A DNA stretch of 64,000 bases from Rotaria macrura (Eukaryota > Rotifera > Eurotatoria > Philodinida > Philodinidae), in NCBI GenBank assembly GCA_900239685.1, contig OENT01000102.1:124001-188000 (forward strand), read 5' to 3'. A model generated the notes under the pieces. That model saw only the letters and a list, made by a program, of their open reading frames with translations, had not been told where the DNA came from and searched no databases. The position numbers were made by a program, and so were the translations under genes. This document shows positions 21,436-33,584 of this stretch, one piece after another (position 1 is the first letter of the stretch; each line of letters opens with the position of its first letter).

Positions 21436-24400
21436 ATCTATTCGTTTTGCGCTTTTCTTTTTGTCTATATGTTTTATTGTATGATAGAATTTCTATGTTA
21501 AACAAAAAAAATAAAAATAAAACAGACAATGAATCTCCGATATAAGCATTATTGTCTATGTACACGATTTGAAGTATTATTGTTAGAATAGATACACAGA
21601 TAGGTTAAGTTGTTCGATTTTCATAATCAACAAATGATTATCAAATAATTGTTCCTTTGACCTCACTCATATTCAATACGAAGTTTCATGTATATGATTC
21701 ATGTTTTCGTTTACAACCAATCAAACTAATTGTTTTACCTAGTTAGTAGACATAGGATAAAAAATTGAAAATCAATTTTGTTATGATGTGATACGCTATT
21801 TATACCAGACAATAATGATAATTTTTTCTGTAACGTGTTCTTGCATATAAAACGAACTAATGCTTTGTGAATGTTCAATTGAAAAAAGTCATGCGTGAGT
21901 GAATAAATGTAAAAAGTCAAAATGTCTCTCCTCACTTGCAATGCTATAAAAAAAGATAAATGGTGGCATTATTGAAGTTGAGTAGCCAATCTCAATGAGA
22001 GTAATTAGGCTGCTTATTCAAATACTCTTTTATAGTTAAGATTGACTGGTCGAGAGACTAGATTGTATGGTCGTGTGTATAAAAATAAAATCTCTAATTA
22101 ACATTGATTATCCTTTCATTTGAATTACATAGTAAATTGAATTTTTTAATGTCGTTCATTGCAGTGAGCATATTAGAGAAGATCTATCATATCATGTTGT
22201 TTGATTATGTGAGTGAAACGAAACAGATAAATGAATTTAACCTTTCTCCCTTTGTTCTATCTGCCTCTCAAAAAAAGAAAGCGCTTACTGATCTTCATTC
22301 CATATATACGTATATATTGTTACATGCGACCGATAGGTGATTTGATAAAAGAAATCTCTTCGCCTTTATTCCCTTATCTAACAAATGGAATTCAATTTTC
22401 TGCATCCTTCACACACTCTTTTTCTCATTTTTTTGGTCATTCTGAAAGTTTTAATGTTTGACTTTATCATGCGAACCATTTGAGAGAATGATGGTCATCT
22501 TGCCTTTTTTTTTACATACTACTATGTTCTCCTATTCAAATCTTTATTCATGTTGATCGATAACAATATAGAGAAAAATAAGAGAGAGGAACAAGAAAAA
22601 ACCTTTCCACTCTCTCCTATGCTGTCAATGACCTTGTTTAATAATAGATAGTACTATAGAGCATGCATATATATGTGTGTGTGTCGCTTAAGTCTTGACG
22701 TTGTCTTTTGTGTTTTTTATTCTTTTATTTTATGTCATCGTTTCCCGATCGCTTCGCCAATAGAATCCTACTCGTAGTTTCTTTTTTCTCTTGATTTTCT
22801 ATCCGACTTGATTAACATACAGACACTCATTTATACTGTTTCTTTTGATATCTGGAGTGTCAACTAACAAGCATAGTTTTTATTTTTGCCCGTTTACTCC
22901 ACTCGGTTTTTTCTTGCTTCTTTTTAAATAAACCGCAAAAATGATAGGCTCCATACATCATATATACATACATATATTCACATTCTTTTCGCTCTTTACT
23001 TCTCGTCGTTTTTTTTTCCTTCTCTTTCTCGTCTTCTTATCATTATCTGTGAATGATGATGATGATGATGATGATGACTATTACACACATTTTCGTATGT
23101 GAATGACGTACATATCTATGTGTCTGTCTGTTCGTTTATTGACAGCTTTGATATTCATTCGAGCAAATCCAGTCAAGGAAACTTATTCCTGCTAGGTATG
23201 ATTCGACACCTATTGATACGGTGCAGTTCTTTTTCACATGATTAGTCTTTTTTTCTTTTTTCTCACTCTAATGAACTGAAGAAGTCGTATTAATTAAGTG
23301 AATAGACAAGAATAACCTTGTTTTGTTAATCGTTTTTGTTTACCTAATTTGTTTTTCTTGTTACGATTGATAGCATACTCTTCTTTTACCTTTATTCATC
23401 AAATGATTCAACTCAAGAATCATGATCACATCTACACTTGTCTTTTGTGCAAAGATATATATATAGATGTATAACATCGATAAAATTATAGAAACCTAAA
23501 AGAATAGAATCATCCATCACAAGGATTTTTTGTCATATTCATCATCTATGAGTGATCAGCATGAGAGAATCGATTGGAAATTGATTGCACTCTTTTATGA
23601 GTGTATTATGACTTTGACTTGTGAAGATATATGTTTTAGATTTGCGTGCATTTTGTATCTATTCTTTATTGTAAGATTGTGCTAATAGTGTGCGTGTGCG
23701 TTTGTGAACGAACGGGATGATCAATACATTTATAATGGTAAGAACAAACTATTGTTTGTGAGTCGGTCATATTTTAATTTTGCCATATTTTTATTGTTGA
23801 GACGAGAGACAACTGAGACTTGTTTCATTTATTATTAGTATGTAGTAGAAGACAGACAATATTCAGATGAGCTCAGCTAGAAATATGTATCCAAGTGTTA
23901 TTAATCTCAGAGATAATAACCATTTGTGAATGTTAAATAAGCGAAAAAAATATTATTGACTTAATTCTACGTAAGAGTATCATCGATGCAGAATAGAAAC
24001 GAGCATCTAATGATCTTTCTTTCTTCTTACATTTGTTTTTCTTTTCAAAAACTCTTTTAAGGTAGATCACTTAGAGTGCAATTATCTGTTTATCAACACT
24101 ATCGCATTTTAGTCGGTTTCACATTAACTTCAAATAACTGCTCATCTATCTTCCAAGGACAAACAAAGCCAATTACATTAAAACCGAAGAGATTTTCTAT
24201 TGTGAGACATGTCGTTTAATGTATAGTTTATATGTTAATGTGCATCAACATATCACCTTGATTATATTCCCACACATAAAAGTCAACAAGATCGACTCAT
24301 TTTCTCATCATATCACTACGTTAAGAGAGAATATCTTGAATAAGTACACATGTACGTATATATATATATATTTATTTATTTATTTGTGCATGCTATAGAT

Positions 24401-25107
24401 TGTCAAATAAATCATGCTTCGTTCAATAGACACTCATAAACATACGCATGTTCATATAAAGTAACAGTAATTGATTCAATGAAAATCTACCTTGAACAAT
24501 AAGTAAATGACAGAGCGAGAAGAAAAAAAATGATTTCGTGCAAAAATGCTGATACGATTAAAAGGCATACTAATAGTATGGCATGTATTAAACACTACCT
24601 CAACTTTCGTCTATCCAATATATATATATATCGTGAAAAGTTAATATTCTCCATCGTCAATTAGTTTTACACTTTGGTAAGGTTGTTTGTTTTTCGTATT
24701 TTCTGTTATGATATGTATATAAGTATATAATAACAATAAGAAAACATATATATTTACACGAACTGTCATCGACTCTTGTTTTATCACTTGATGCTGATTA
24801 TAGTAACAGTGACAATAATGTAGTTGAATGGCACATATATTTATACATAAACATAGATGGAAGACCTTCGAAGCTCAGCTCAAGAGACATCTTGTTATTG
24901 TCTCTATATTTTTTTTTCTTCTACGTTTGTCTACGGTAGACTAGTCAAACATCTTAATGAGAGAGAACAGCAGCAAGAACTCTAAATGAATATATAATGT
25001 TGCATTTCCGCTTCTTTTGTGATGCTAATGTAGAATAAAAAGAAATGTCATTTGATTTTATTCTTTATCGTCTAATTATTCAAATTTTTTTCTCTTTAGA
25101 TCAATAA
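21436..25107. other. Intergenic region with simple repeats
   Basis: About 3.7 kb with no gene seen on either strand. It contains an ATG trinucleotide repeat (23053-23076, eight units), short GT and TA runs near 22670 and 24360, and pyrimidine-rich tracts. Part of it is presumably the promoter and 5' UTR of the receptor gene that follows; a CTCTTTAG at 25092-25099 could be the acceptor of a 5' UTR intron. Confidence 0.5.
23053..23076. repeat. ATG trinucleotide microsatellite
   Basis: Eight perfect ATG units in non-coding sequence. Confidence 0.9.
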
Positions 25108-25122
25108 ATGAAATCAATATGA
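25108..25122 (+). promoter_or_regulatory. Minimal uORF overlapping the receptor start codon
   Basis: An ATG at 25108 opens a four-codon frame whose TGA (25120-25122) overlaps the main ATG at 25119 as ATGA. A ribosome that translates it would finish exactly on the main start, so it could dampen or couple initiation. The arrangement is seen in the sequence; the regulatory effect is inference. Confidence 0.45.
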
Positions 25123-27246
25123 ATATATCATCATTTCATATTCCCCAAACACCAAAAGAATCGTATTATTTATCATCAAATTTAATTGATAATAATATTT
25201 ATGTGATAGACAATCGAACATTACCCATACTACAATTCAATCATGAATGGATATTTCCTTTGTTTATACTTTCATTATTCGGTATCTTATTAACAATCAT
25301 CATAGCATTTCTATATCTATATTACTCGAATAATCATTTGAATCTAACAAATATATATATATGTTTTAGTGTATGTTTTATTTATATAATTGTTATCGTT
25401 TTTTTAATACGTGGTAATGAATTATTTTGTGGATTACGAGAATTTTTATCACAATTTGCATATGTTATGCTGTATTCAGCATTGCTATGTCGTTATATTA
25501 TGAAATGGTTATCTGCTAGAATATTATCAAAACGTACAAAGCAATTAGCATCTCTACTAATTTATCTATTACTTGTATTTATACAAATACCCATCGGTAT
25601 TCTTTGGTGGTATTTTACTATTCCACGTGAATGTCAACAACAAACACGTGTTGGAAATCCTAAATTATCATTTCAATTTCGTAAGTCAATGTCATCCATA
25701 CGATCATGTTCATTTCAATGTATTGTTGATTATCGATTCTATGCGACATATACATATATAATAATAGAATTATTTCTATGTACAATCATAGCTATATGTT
25801 TAATGTTCTGTCGATTTGATTATGGAAGTATAAATGAAAATGATCAATGTATAAGAACAAATTATAATCGTAACACATTATCAACATTGCTCGACATGTT
25901 TGCATTGATGTTCATTGATATAGCATGGTTAATATGGACATTTATTTATCATTTTAGTCATCCTCATTTCGTATTTCCGTCTCTTGTCTTTGGTATGTTT
26001 ACAATTGCAACTATATGTCTATTATTGATTGTTATACCACAAATTTATTTTTATTCAAAAAGTTCAATAAACGACATTAACATACCTAAACCTCTTATAT
26101 TCAGTAATAAATTAGCATCAACAGAAGGCATAAAAGATCATGATTTACTTATTGATGATAAACATGAAGATCGTTTCGATCAAAATAAAAAGCAAATATT
26201 ATCAAATGAAAGTGAATTATCATATGAATTAGCTACGAGTGGAACATATTTACCAATAACACGAACACCTAAAGGACCATTTAAACTAGTGAATAAAGAT
26301 AAAGCAATATCAACCGACAAGTTCGATAAATTACTTTATGATGAACAATCTAAGAATGCACAATTATCAAATAATCATAATCAATCAATAATGAATGGAG
26401 AAGAAAAACGTATACCAATAAATTGTCTCATAAATCAACAAGAACAACAACGAAACGCATCTACAACATCAATGCTAAATCGCGTATAATTTATATTCTA
26501 GTTCTAATGAAATAAAATTTTCATATTCGCTTTCCTTTTTATTTTTTTTTCAGTTACCATCCAATAATCAAGATTGTAATTTAATGAATTCAATGACGAG
26601 AATTGAACATTCTCATCAATCAAATTCAAATGTTCAACCACATTCATCTTCAATACATTATTCACCCTATACTCCGCCACACTATGATGAAACAATCATA
26701 CCAATTTTATGTAGTTCACAATGTTCTCAATCGTCAACACCTGTTAAAATGCATGTACTTGTTACATCACCACCGTCGTCTGTACCAATAGCACGTCGTG
26801 TTTATTCTGGTATTGATCATCGGTATATTCGACATCCATATCATCATGTACTTCCTCCATCAACAACACCACCAGCAACTCCTTTATATTATTCGCCTAG
26901 AATACAAAAAGAAAATGTCTTTGTTGATCCTTATCGAACAATGTCACCGTGTTCAGGTAGTAGTTTAGCTCAAGCAATGACATCTTCATCAAATTATTAT
27001 CCATACGTACATCGTCGATTTCAAAGAGATAATCGTTCACTATCACAACGTTTATGGGATATTGATAGTGGTGATGATGAAGATAACATGCAAGAAAATA
27101 TGCTTAATACTCGTGATCATATGACACCTATGCGAGAACGTTTAAAAGATTTTCGTTTCAGTCAAACAGATAATAATGAACATCCAACATTAGATATTAA
27201 CGATGATGAAGCACAATCATCGAATAAAAATCTTGTATTTATATAG
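25119..27246 (+). CDS. Seven-transmembrane receptor, class C-like, with long cytoplasmic tail
   Basis: Exons 25119-26483 and 26554-27246 (70-bp intron, phase 0) encode 685 residues. Seven hydrophobic segments fall at about 45-68, 78-98, 105-127, 143-165, 210-232, 258-280 and 287-312. The third reads CGLREFLSQFAYVMLYSALL, closely recalling the cysteine-arginine and YSALL pattern of class C receptor helix 3 (metabotropic glutamate, GPRC5, bride-of-sevenless). The seventh ends with a proline-tyrosine pattern like class C helix 7. The extracellular N-terminus is only about 40 residues, so no Venus-flytrap ligand domain is present. The tail of about 370 residues is polar, rich in Ser, Asn, Gln and His, and probably disordered. 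AATAAA lies at 27506. The seven-helix topology is firm; the class C assignment is moderately sure, and ligand and coupling are unknown. Confidence 0.75.
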
Positions 27247-30200
27247 ATAATTCGCTTCAAATTTCTCTTCATTGTTTTTGTTCGTTTTTGTGATATACTT
27301 TTCATGTCTCAGGTTTGAGCAACTAGGTTAACTTTACAGTTTGTCTTCTTGGGTCTGTTGTATTTGGTTCTATGATTTTGTTTTGTTTCAAACAGTGCAA
27401 TGCTTCCCCTTTCTTTTCCGTGTCTTTGAATTAGATGAATACGATTTTTACAATACTTTCTCTATTAATCACAACAGATTATCGAAAGTATGGATAAAAA
27501 TATAAAATAAAATAATCTTAATGCCGATCTAAAAACATCGAATCGGCTCTTTTTTTCTTCGTATTAATATGCTAAAAAAAAAAGAAAAACAAAATAACAC
27601 TTTATGAATAGTGTGCACATGATTGATATTACCCGATTTACGAAGTCTTACGATTGTCAAGAGAAATATAAACATCTATCAGTTATAGTTGTGTAAATTT
27701 GAATTGATGTAAACTACATCGTTCCTAACCAGAGGTTAAATCTATGACTAGTATACATGCACATCATGAAATTATTTCTGTTGACCCACGACATTATAAA
27801 ATAATATTAATAGAAATGTGTCGATGACCAACAAGGATTTTACCGTTTTGGTTTCGTCGTTAGTTCAAGTGAAATAACTGAATGAATGTAGATTTAGATT
27901 TTATTCGACGATTATTTTCATACTCATACTTATTTTTTTGGTCAGTATTTATGTAGAAATAATTCTATTACATGAAATTGACATTTTTCTTTCGAAAAAT
28001 AGTTATATCGATGTTATATATATATATATGTCAATAGATTTCTCAGTTAAGATGAAAAAATAATGATCTTTGATTAGAAGAACCCTAAGATTTGATTAAA
28101 TATATCTAAAAAATTGAAAAAATATGGAGTCTTCTTTTAAACTTTATATTACATCAGCATCGCTTCTATTCAATTTAAATCTCGAATCATAGTTAATAAT
28201 TTAATAATTCGAAGTAAATCACCGTTCATACAAATCCGTGATAGGATTAACTGTCAATATAACAGTAATTACGATTTGTTGTGAAGTTTGTAAAATAAAG
28301 TTAATGTTGTAGGCATAATCATGGATATTGAAATTATTTAAATTGCTGACTGAAAAAGAGTTTTACATTTAAGTATATTCTATGGTCTTTTGGTTGCCTA
28401 TCTTCTTTCACTATGTGACATATATTGATAACTACAGTAATGAGTAACATAAAAGATATCGATCACATCTGAGATGGACATGATGTTTACACGCGATGCT
28501 TTGTATGAATATAATAAAGAGATTAGCCAAATGGGCCATTACAAGTTTAGACTGTGTGATGTTTTAGTTGTGACTCTTCCAAAATTTCATTTTACTACTT
28601 TTCATTAAAAAATCTATCGATTCTTTTATTTCAATTTTGATTTGAATGAGCTTTTTTTAATCTATCAGGATAGCATGTGTAATTTACTTCATCTATTATG
28701 ATTGATCATCTTTTTCATTTTAATCATATCATGATACGTTGAATGAACGCGTTGAACGATATCAAAAACTGCTTTAACTTATTGGATGAACTAATTCTTG
28801 GTTAGATATAACCTTAATCAAATAGTATTCTTAGTGTGAAGCCATAATATGTTGTAGTAATTCCACCGTGAGTTGTTCTGTGTATCTAATTGTAGAGGTC
28901 ATTTTTTATGCAATGTCGACATCTCCCATGTAAAAGTGATGCATGACGATCGCTGTTCATTTTTATAATGAGTACGCCCAATTCGATAGCATTTTGATAT
29001 TTCCTGTTTCAATTGATTTCTAATTAAATACAAAGGTTTTTTCTTCATGCGATTAAGTTGTATCAATTTTGTTTGCACTTGCAATTGAACATACTTAGAT
29101 CTCAGCGCTCGTAGTTCTATAGGAAGAAATAAAGAACAACATTATATTAATGCTACTAGATGTTCTATTAAGTAAATGACAATTCTCAGTTCTAACCTCT
29201 GTTAGTGGTTAGTTTTGAATTCTAAATTTAATTTAATTTTTCTTGTCCTTGAATAATAAAAAGAACGAATGCAATACGCTTAATCAATGGAAATGCGTCG
29301 AAAGTCTGAATTGAAAATCGTTTCTGTAATAGGAATATGATATTGTTCACATATTGTCATCATTTCTATTGAACTTATTTTCCAAAAAGTATGTCAATAG
29401 AAATTGTACAGAACTAGAATAGATTTTCAAAAATCAGGTTATTATTGACTTTCTGTGTGTCTCGTTTACTTTACTTGTCGATTGGATAATCAATCACATT
29501 TAATATGCATCGAACTGTAAAAAACAACATATGTTTTGAACAAGTAGTAGATGTGTGAAGTATTGAAATATTCCACTTATTGAAGTCAAACAGTTTCAAT
29601 GAAGAATAGGATTTCATGATGTACTACTTGACACTAGATGATGATGAACAATATTTACCGAAAATGTTGAAAACCAGTTTCAAGATTGAATAATAGTGAT
29701 TGTTTTGCATTATTTACTAATAACACGAGTGTCATAACTCGAATCACTTTTTGCGAAGATACTATATTGGCAATACTTGATAGATCAGCAAGCTTTTGCG
29801 TATAGGTTTGACAAACGACAATCGTGTCTTTGCCAATCAACAGCACTGCACATCGTCACATACAAAAATCTATTCGTCAATGGTACTCACAATAATCTTT
29901 CGTCCTTCATTAGCAAGAATCGAAGATGACATCAGATGTAATACTTCTAAAACACTCTATCTAAGATAAATAGCAAAGTAAATTTAAGTGGACTGAATTC
30001 ATTTCTTATAATTGTTCTTCTTGTTCTTCGTGCTTATATCATATAGCTATACATGATAGATACTATTTCTCTTTATACACTCATGCGGTTTTTTTTCACA
30101 AAAAAGCATTCAAGTCAAACAAAGAAAGCAATAAGATTAATATAATGTTAAAAATACTACATTAACATGCTTGATGGTGCGTACGCTATTTTCATTCGCA

Positions 30201-32931
30201 GTTCATTTTTTATTTAGTTGTTCAATGTTAATTAGAAGTTGACAATACAATCTATACGAGAATTTCATGGTCACTTCTGCATGTTTTATGAAAATAATAT
30301 TTTAAAAAGTGATCTCAATCGATTATCGTAGAATGCAAGACATTTGATTTATTATTAATTGTACCATTATTTCTTGACAAATGACATGCTACTAAGCTTC
30401 CGTATCGTCGTTCTTTCTTTACATGAATTCCTTCCTACGTAGTAGAAAACTGGACATGAGATGTCGAATTAAAGTAACGTTGAGATTGGCAAGAAACGTT
30501 TTCTTGCAACAGAACTGTATCGACATCAACGTAACGTTTTTTAAAACTAAGACAGAGATATGAAAAGAAAACCGTTTACATCCGTCTCGATTACTATTAG
30601 TGATATACATATGTCGGAAAACCATTATTTGGTGACACTATAACATTTAGTATGATACACCAGAGAAAATTTGCATTGATCTAAGATGAATACATTGCAA
30701 AATCGATCGACGCCACTAGTTTTTCTTTCTTATCTTACGCTAATCAAAATGAAGATAGCTACAAAATCATTCACATAAGTGATTCTATTTGGATTTTTTG
30801 AAATAAGCTTAAGCGCACTTTAGCGAAATTCAATTCCATCAATCAATACTAGAGTTTATAGTCTATAAAAATAAGATAAACTTATTAGTTAATGCCATTG
30901 CTTCACTGCAGAATAAAGTAGTGTTGAACGATTTTCTGGTTTCGTCAAAAATGATTTATTCCACAGTATGCTCTAATAGTTGTTTTTTATCTTCAAATTT
31001 TATCGGAGAAAAAGAAAACAATGGTTTTGTATCTCATACAATGATCAAATAGTTTTTTTTACAACATGTCAATTCATGCAATATGAAAGAAATCCTTCGT
31101 TCAATCATAGGTGCTGTTTAACTTTGAAACAACCGATTGTATCGTTTCTCACGTATGATTCTAAATATGAATCTTTTTCAATAGGTTAATATGAATGCAT
31201 TATATTTCCGTTCCTTTCATTTAATGTCGTATTTCTATGTTTGCATGTGGCTTAATAATACTTACGTTGGGACTTATTTCGTTCTTGGCATAGTTTAGTC
31301 TTTATTAGATGACAACAGAAAATAACGACATTTTTTTACACATCGACAAAAAAACAAGTATTGTGTATAGTCAATGTATAATCTATTATTTCTTTTGCAA
31401 CCCATAAGATTAACTAAATTAACACCTCATCAATGGATATTAATTTGATTGATTCGTGTCAGAATACTAAAGTTGATGAACTGTATCGATTATGAACACC
31501 TAGACGAGAATCACTCATAAATAAATGAAAATCCAACAAATGATGTATCATATGTTTAATGTTATTTTCTTTCATTTCGTTTCATAATTTCGCCGTATGT
31601 AATCGCATGAAGAGATATTTCATGAAATAACACTTACGTCATCAATAAGTAAATAAGAATATGCATTCAAGTTTTACCAATCATTGGAGAGAATTCGATG
31701 AATAAAAGCTTTTATCAAAGCACATTTGTTACTCACTCATTCTTTCATATGATTAATTAAATTCCAACGATATAACCATCATTCGTTCGTTGAGAGATAC
31801 TTCTGTTCTTTTCTTCGCACTTTCTAGATGAGCAAAAATTTATATTCGTTCAGAGAAAAGTGAGTATGGGTTTAATAAGAAGGAAAAGGGCGTCTTTTCA
31901 GCACTGTGGAGTACGGTACTAACTCATACTTCATCGTACATTATTAGTACTCGGCAGTACTGAAGTTGCACTTGTTTTTCTGTTTACCAGTAAAAATAAA
32001 ATATGTTTCTCAAGCTACTTTGTTGATGTTTGATATTTAACAAGTATGTTGAATAGATATTGTCAAAAGGAGTTTTCATATGGTCTTTACGATTAAGATA
32101 TTTATTGAAGTGTTATTTAAGCGTCTGAAATATTCTTATTGAGTTCCATGAGAATTGAATTTCAGAAGAAAATTAGCAGCACTCCATCGTATCATAGTAT
32201 GCAAAAGTTCTATATGATTTCGTCGAAGATTCAATTTAAGTAATTGTTCTTCTTGAATTATTTTGTTTTACAGTAGTACTTTCTTTTGCTTCCGACAGAT
32301 TGCATTTGAAAATTGAATCTGATCGACAATGATATTGACAAAATTGATGGTATCAATTCATTATTTTCTACATGTCTGTCATAGATTTCGATTCAATTTG
32401 GAATAACAGTATATATTTGTAGATACATCTTTTGCATAAAACAATTGTATCGTGTGCGGTATTACTCATATGATTAACTCTCATTTATGATTAATTTATT
32501 CTCGAGAGGAAAATAGGTAATATTAACACATTTAAACTGATTGTTCGAAGCAAAAGAATGATATTTTTTGTAGTGTCTAATGAAAATGAATAGCGCTTAG
32601 TGAATTCATAACATAAAAGTCATCACATTTCCATTAGTTTTACAGTTTCCTATTTTATTTTTATTCTCTCATCAAGCTTTCATCCTATTTTTCCAGTATC
32701 AGACACAGCGAATATCTGATTTAGTGGTATTTAGAAAGGTTTCATAATATATTCTCGTGTTCATTCTTGACTATTCAACTGGTAAGAATAAGAAATATGG
32801 AAATCGTCTATTAGTTCTTTCCTATATGTTAAACATTCGTACACACTACATGTAAACTTATCACGACATGTCATAGTTATGTAAAATGTGTTTAACATCG
32901 AAGATTTGAATTTTATTCTATTGAAATAAAT
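27247..32931. other. Long gene-poor region
   Basis: Nearly 5.7 kb without a convincing gene. The only exon-like item is the minus-strand piece at 29659-29845. A minus-strand frame at 28899-29084 lacks support. Small scattered GTACT/AGTAC inverted words around 31915-31965 are too short to interpret. Confidence 0.5.
29659..29845 (-). pseudogene. Isolated exon-like open frame
   Basis: On the minus strand, an acceptor (GTGCAG|TG) opens a frame beginning LLIGKDTIVVCQTYTQKL that ends at CG|GTAAAT. Joining it to an acceptor near 29118 would add six residues and a stop. No upstream exon in the required phase was found, and the family is not recognised. It is either part of a gene whose other exons I cannot see, or a relic. 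Confidence 0.2.
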
Positions 32932-33584
32932 TCAAAATAAAATCAAATTCTTATAACTAATCAATAATAAACAAATAATGAATTGATTTTTCGTTCGATA
33001 CGATACTGTTCGATTACATAAAGATGTATGACAACAATAAGTACATTCAAGTTTTTGTGTACGTTCATTCGTATAAACACAATCCGATATTGGTGTATTG
33101 ATCATTGACTGCGTTCTATCTTTCCATGAACATAAACCTTTTCGCACACAATCACGACGTAGATATGTTTCAACAGAACGATAACTAACAACTACTTTTC
33201 GACATTCATATTCATTTATATCATTATTACCATTACTATGACATTCTTTTATGTAAGGTAATGCCATTGGCGAACTTACATTAAGATATTTACATGAACC
33301 TGGATGATCAGCTAGAATCAAAAAGGCATTCATGAATTATTTAGGAAATAAAACTGAAGCTATACTAGTTTATTCTAAATTGCTAGTGAGACATTATAAT
33401 TATAATACTTACTGTAACCTACAAGTGGTTCTATACAAGTATAACATGAATGATTGCTTGTAACATAAGGAATATGTCGTGTTCGAGTACTTATGACAAG
33501 TTCAAATTTTAATAAGAATACAAATAATAATTTCCACGACGAAAAGGTAGTAGTCTCGTCGACCACTTTAGTTCGTTTAGACAT
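32932..33584 (-). CDS. Secreted or GPI-anchored Ly6/uPAR-type three-finger protein
   Basis: Two minus-strand exons, 33413-33584 and 32932-33311 (intron phase 1, donor A|GTAAGT, acceptor ATTCTAG), encode 183 residues. A hydrophobic segment (KLLFVFLLKFELVIS, about 18-32) acts as a signal peptide or anchor. The mature region begins HSCYTC and ends CCHTSLCN, the opening and closing signatures of the Ly6/uPAR three-finger fold. The other cysteines fall in between, on a longer spacing than in classic Ly6. The C-terminus has a hydrophobic stretch (FIICLLLI) that could direct GPI attachment. TTTATT at 32912 (AATAAA on the gene strand) follows the stop. The fold is well supported; ligand and role are unknown, as is usual in this fast-evolving family. 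Confidence 0.75.

Noticed and set aside
28899-29084. Minus-strand lysine-rich frame as an exon of the piece at 29659-29845
   Set aside because: Joining in phase uses a different frame and ends after six residues; the longer frame has no support.
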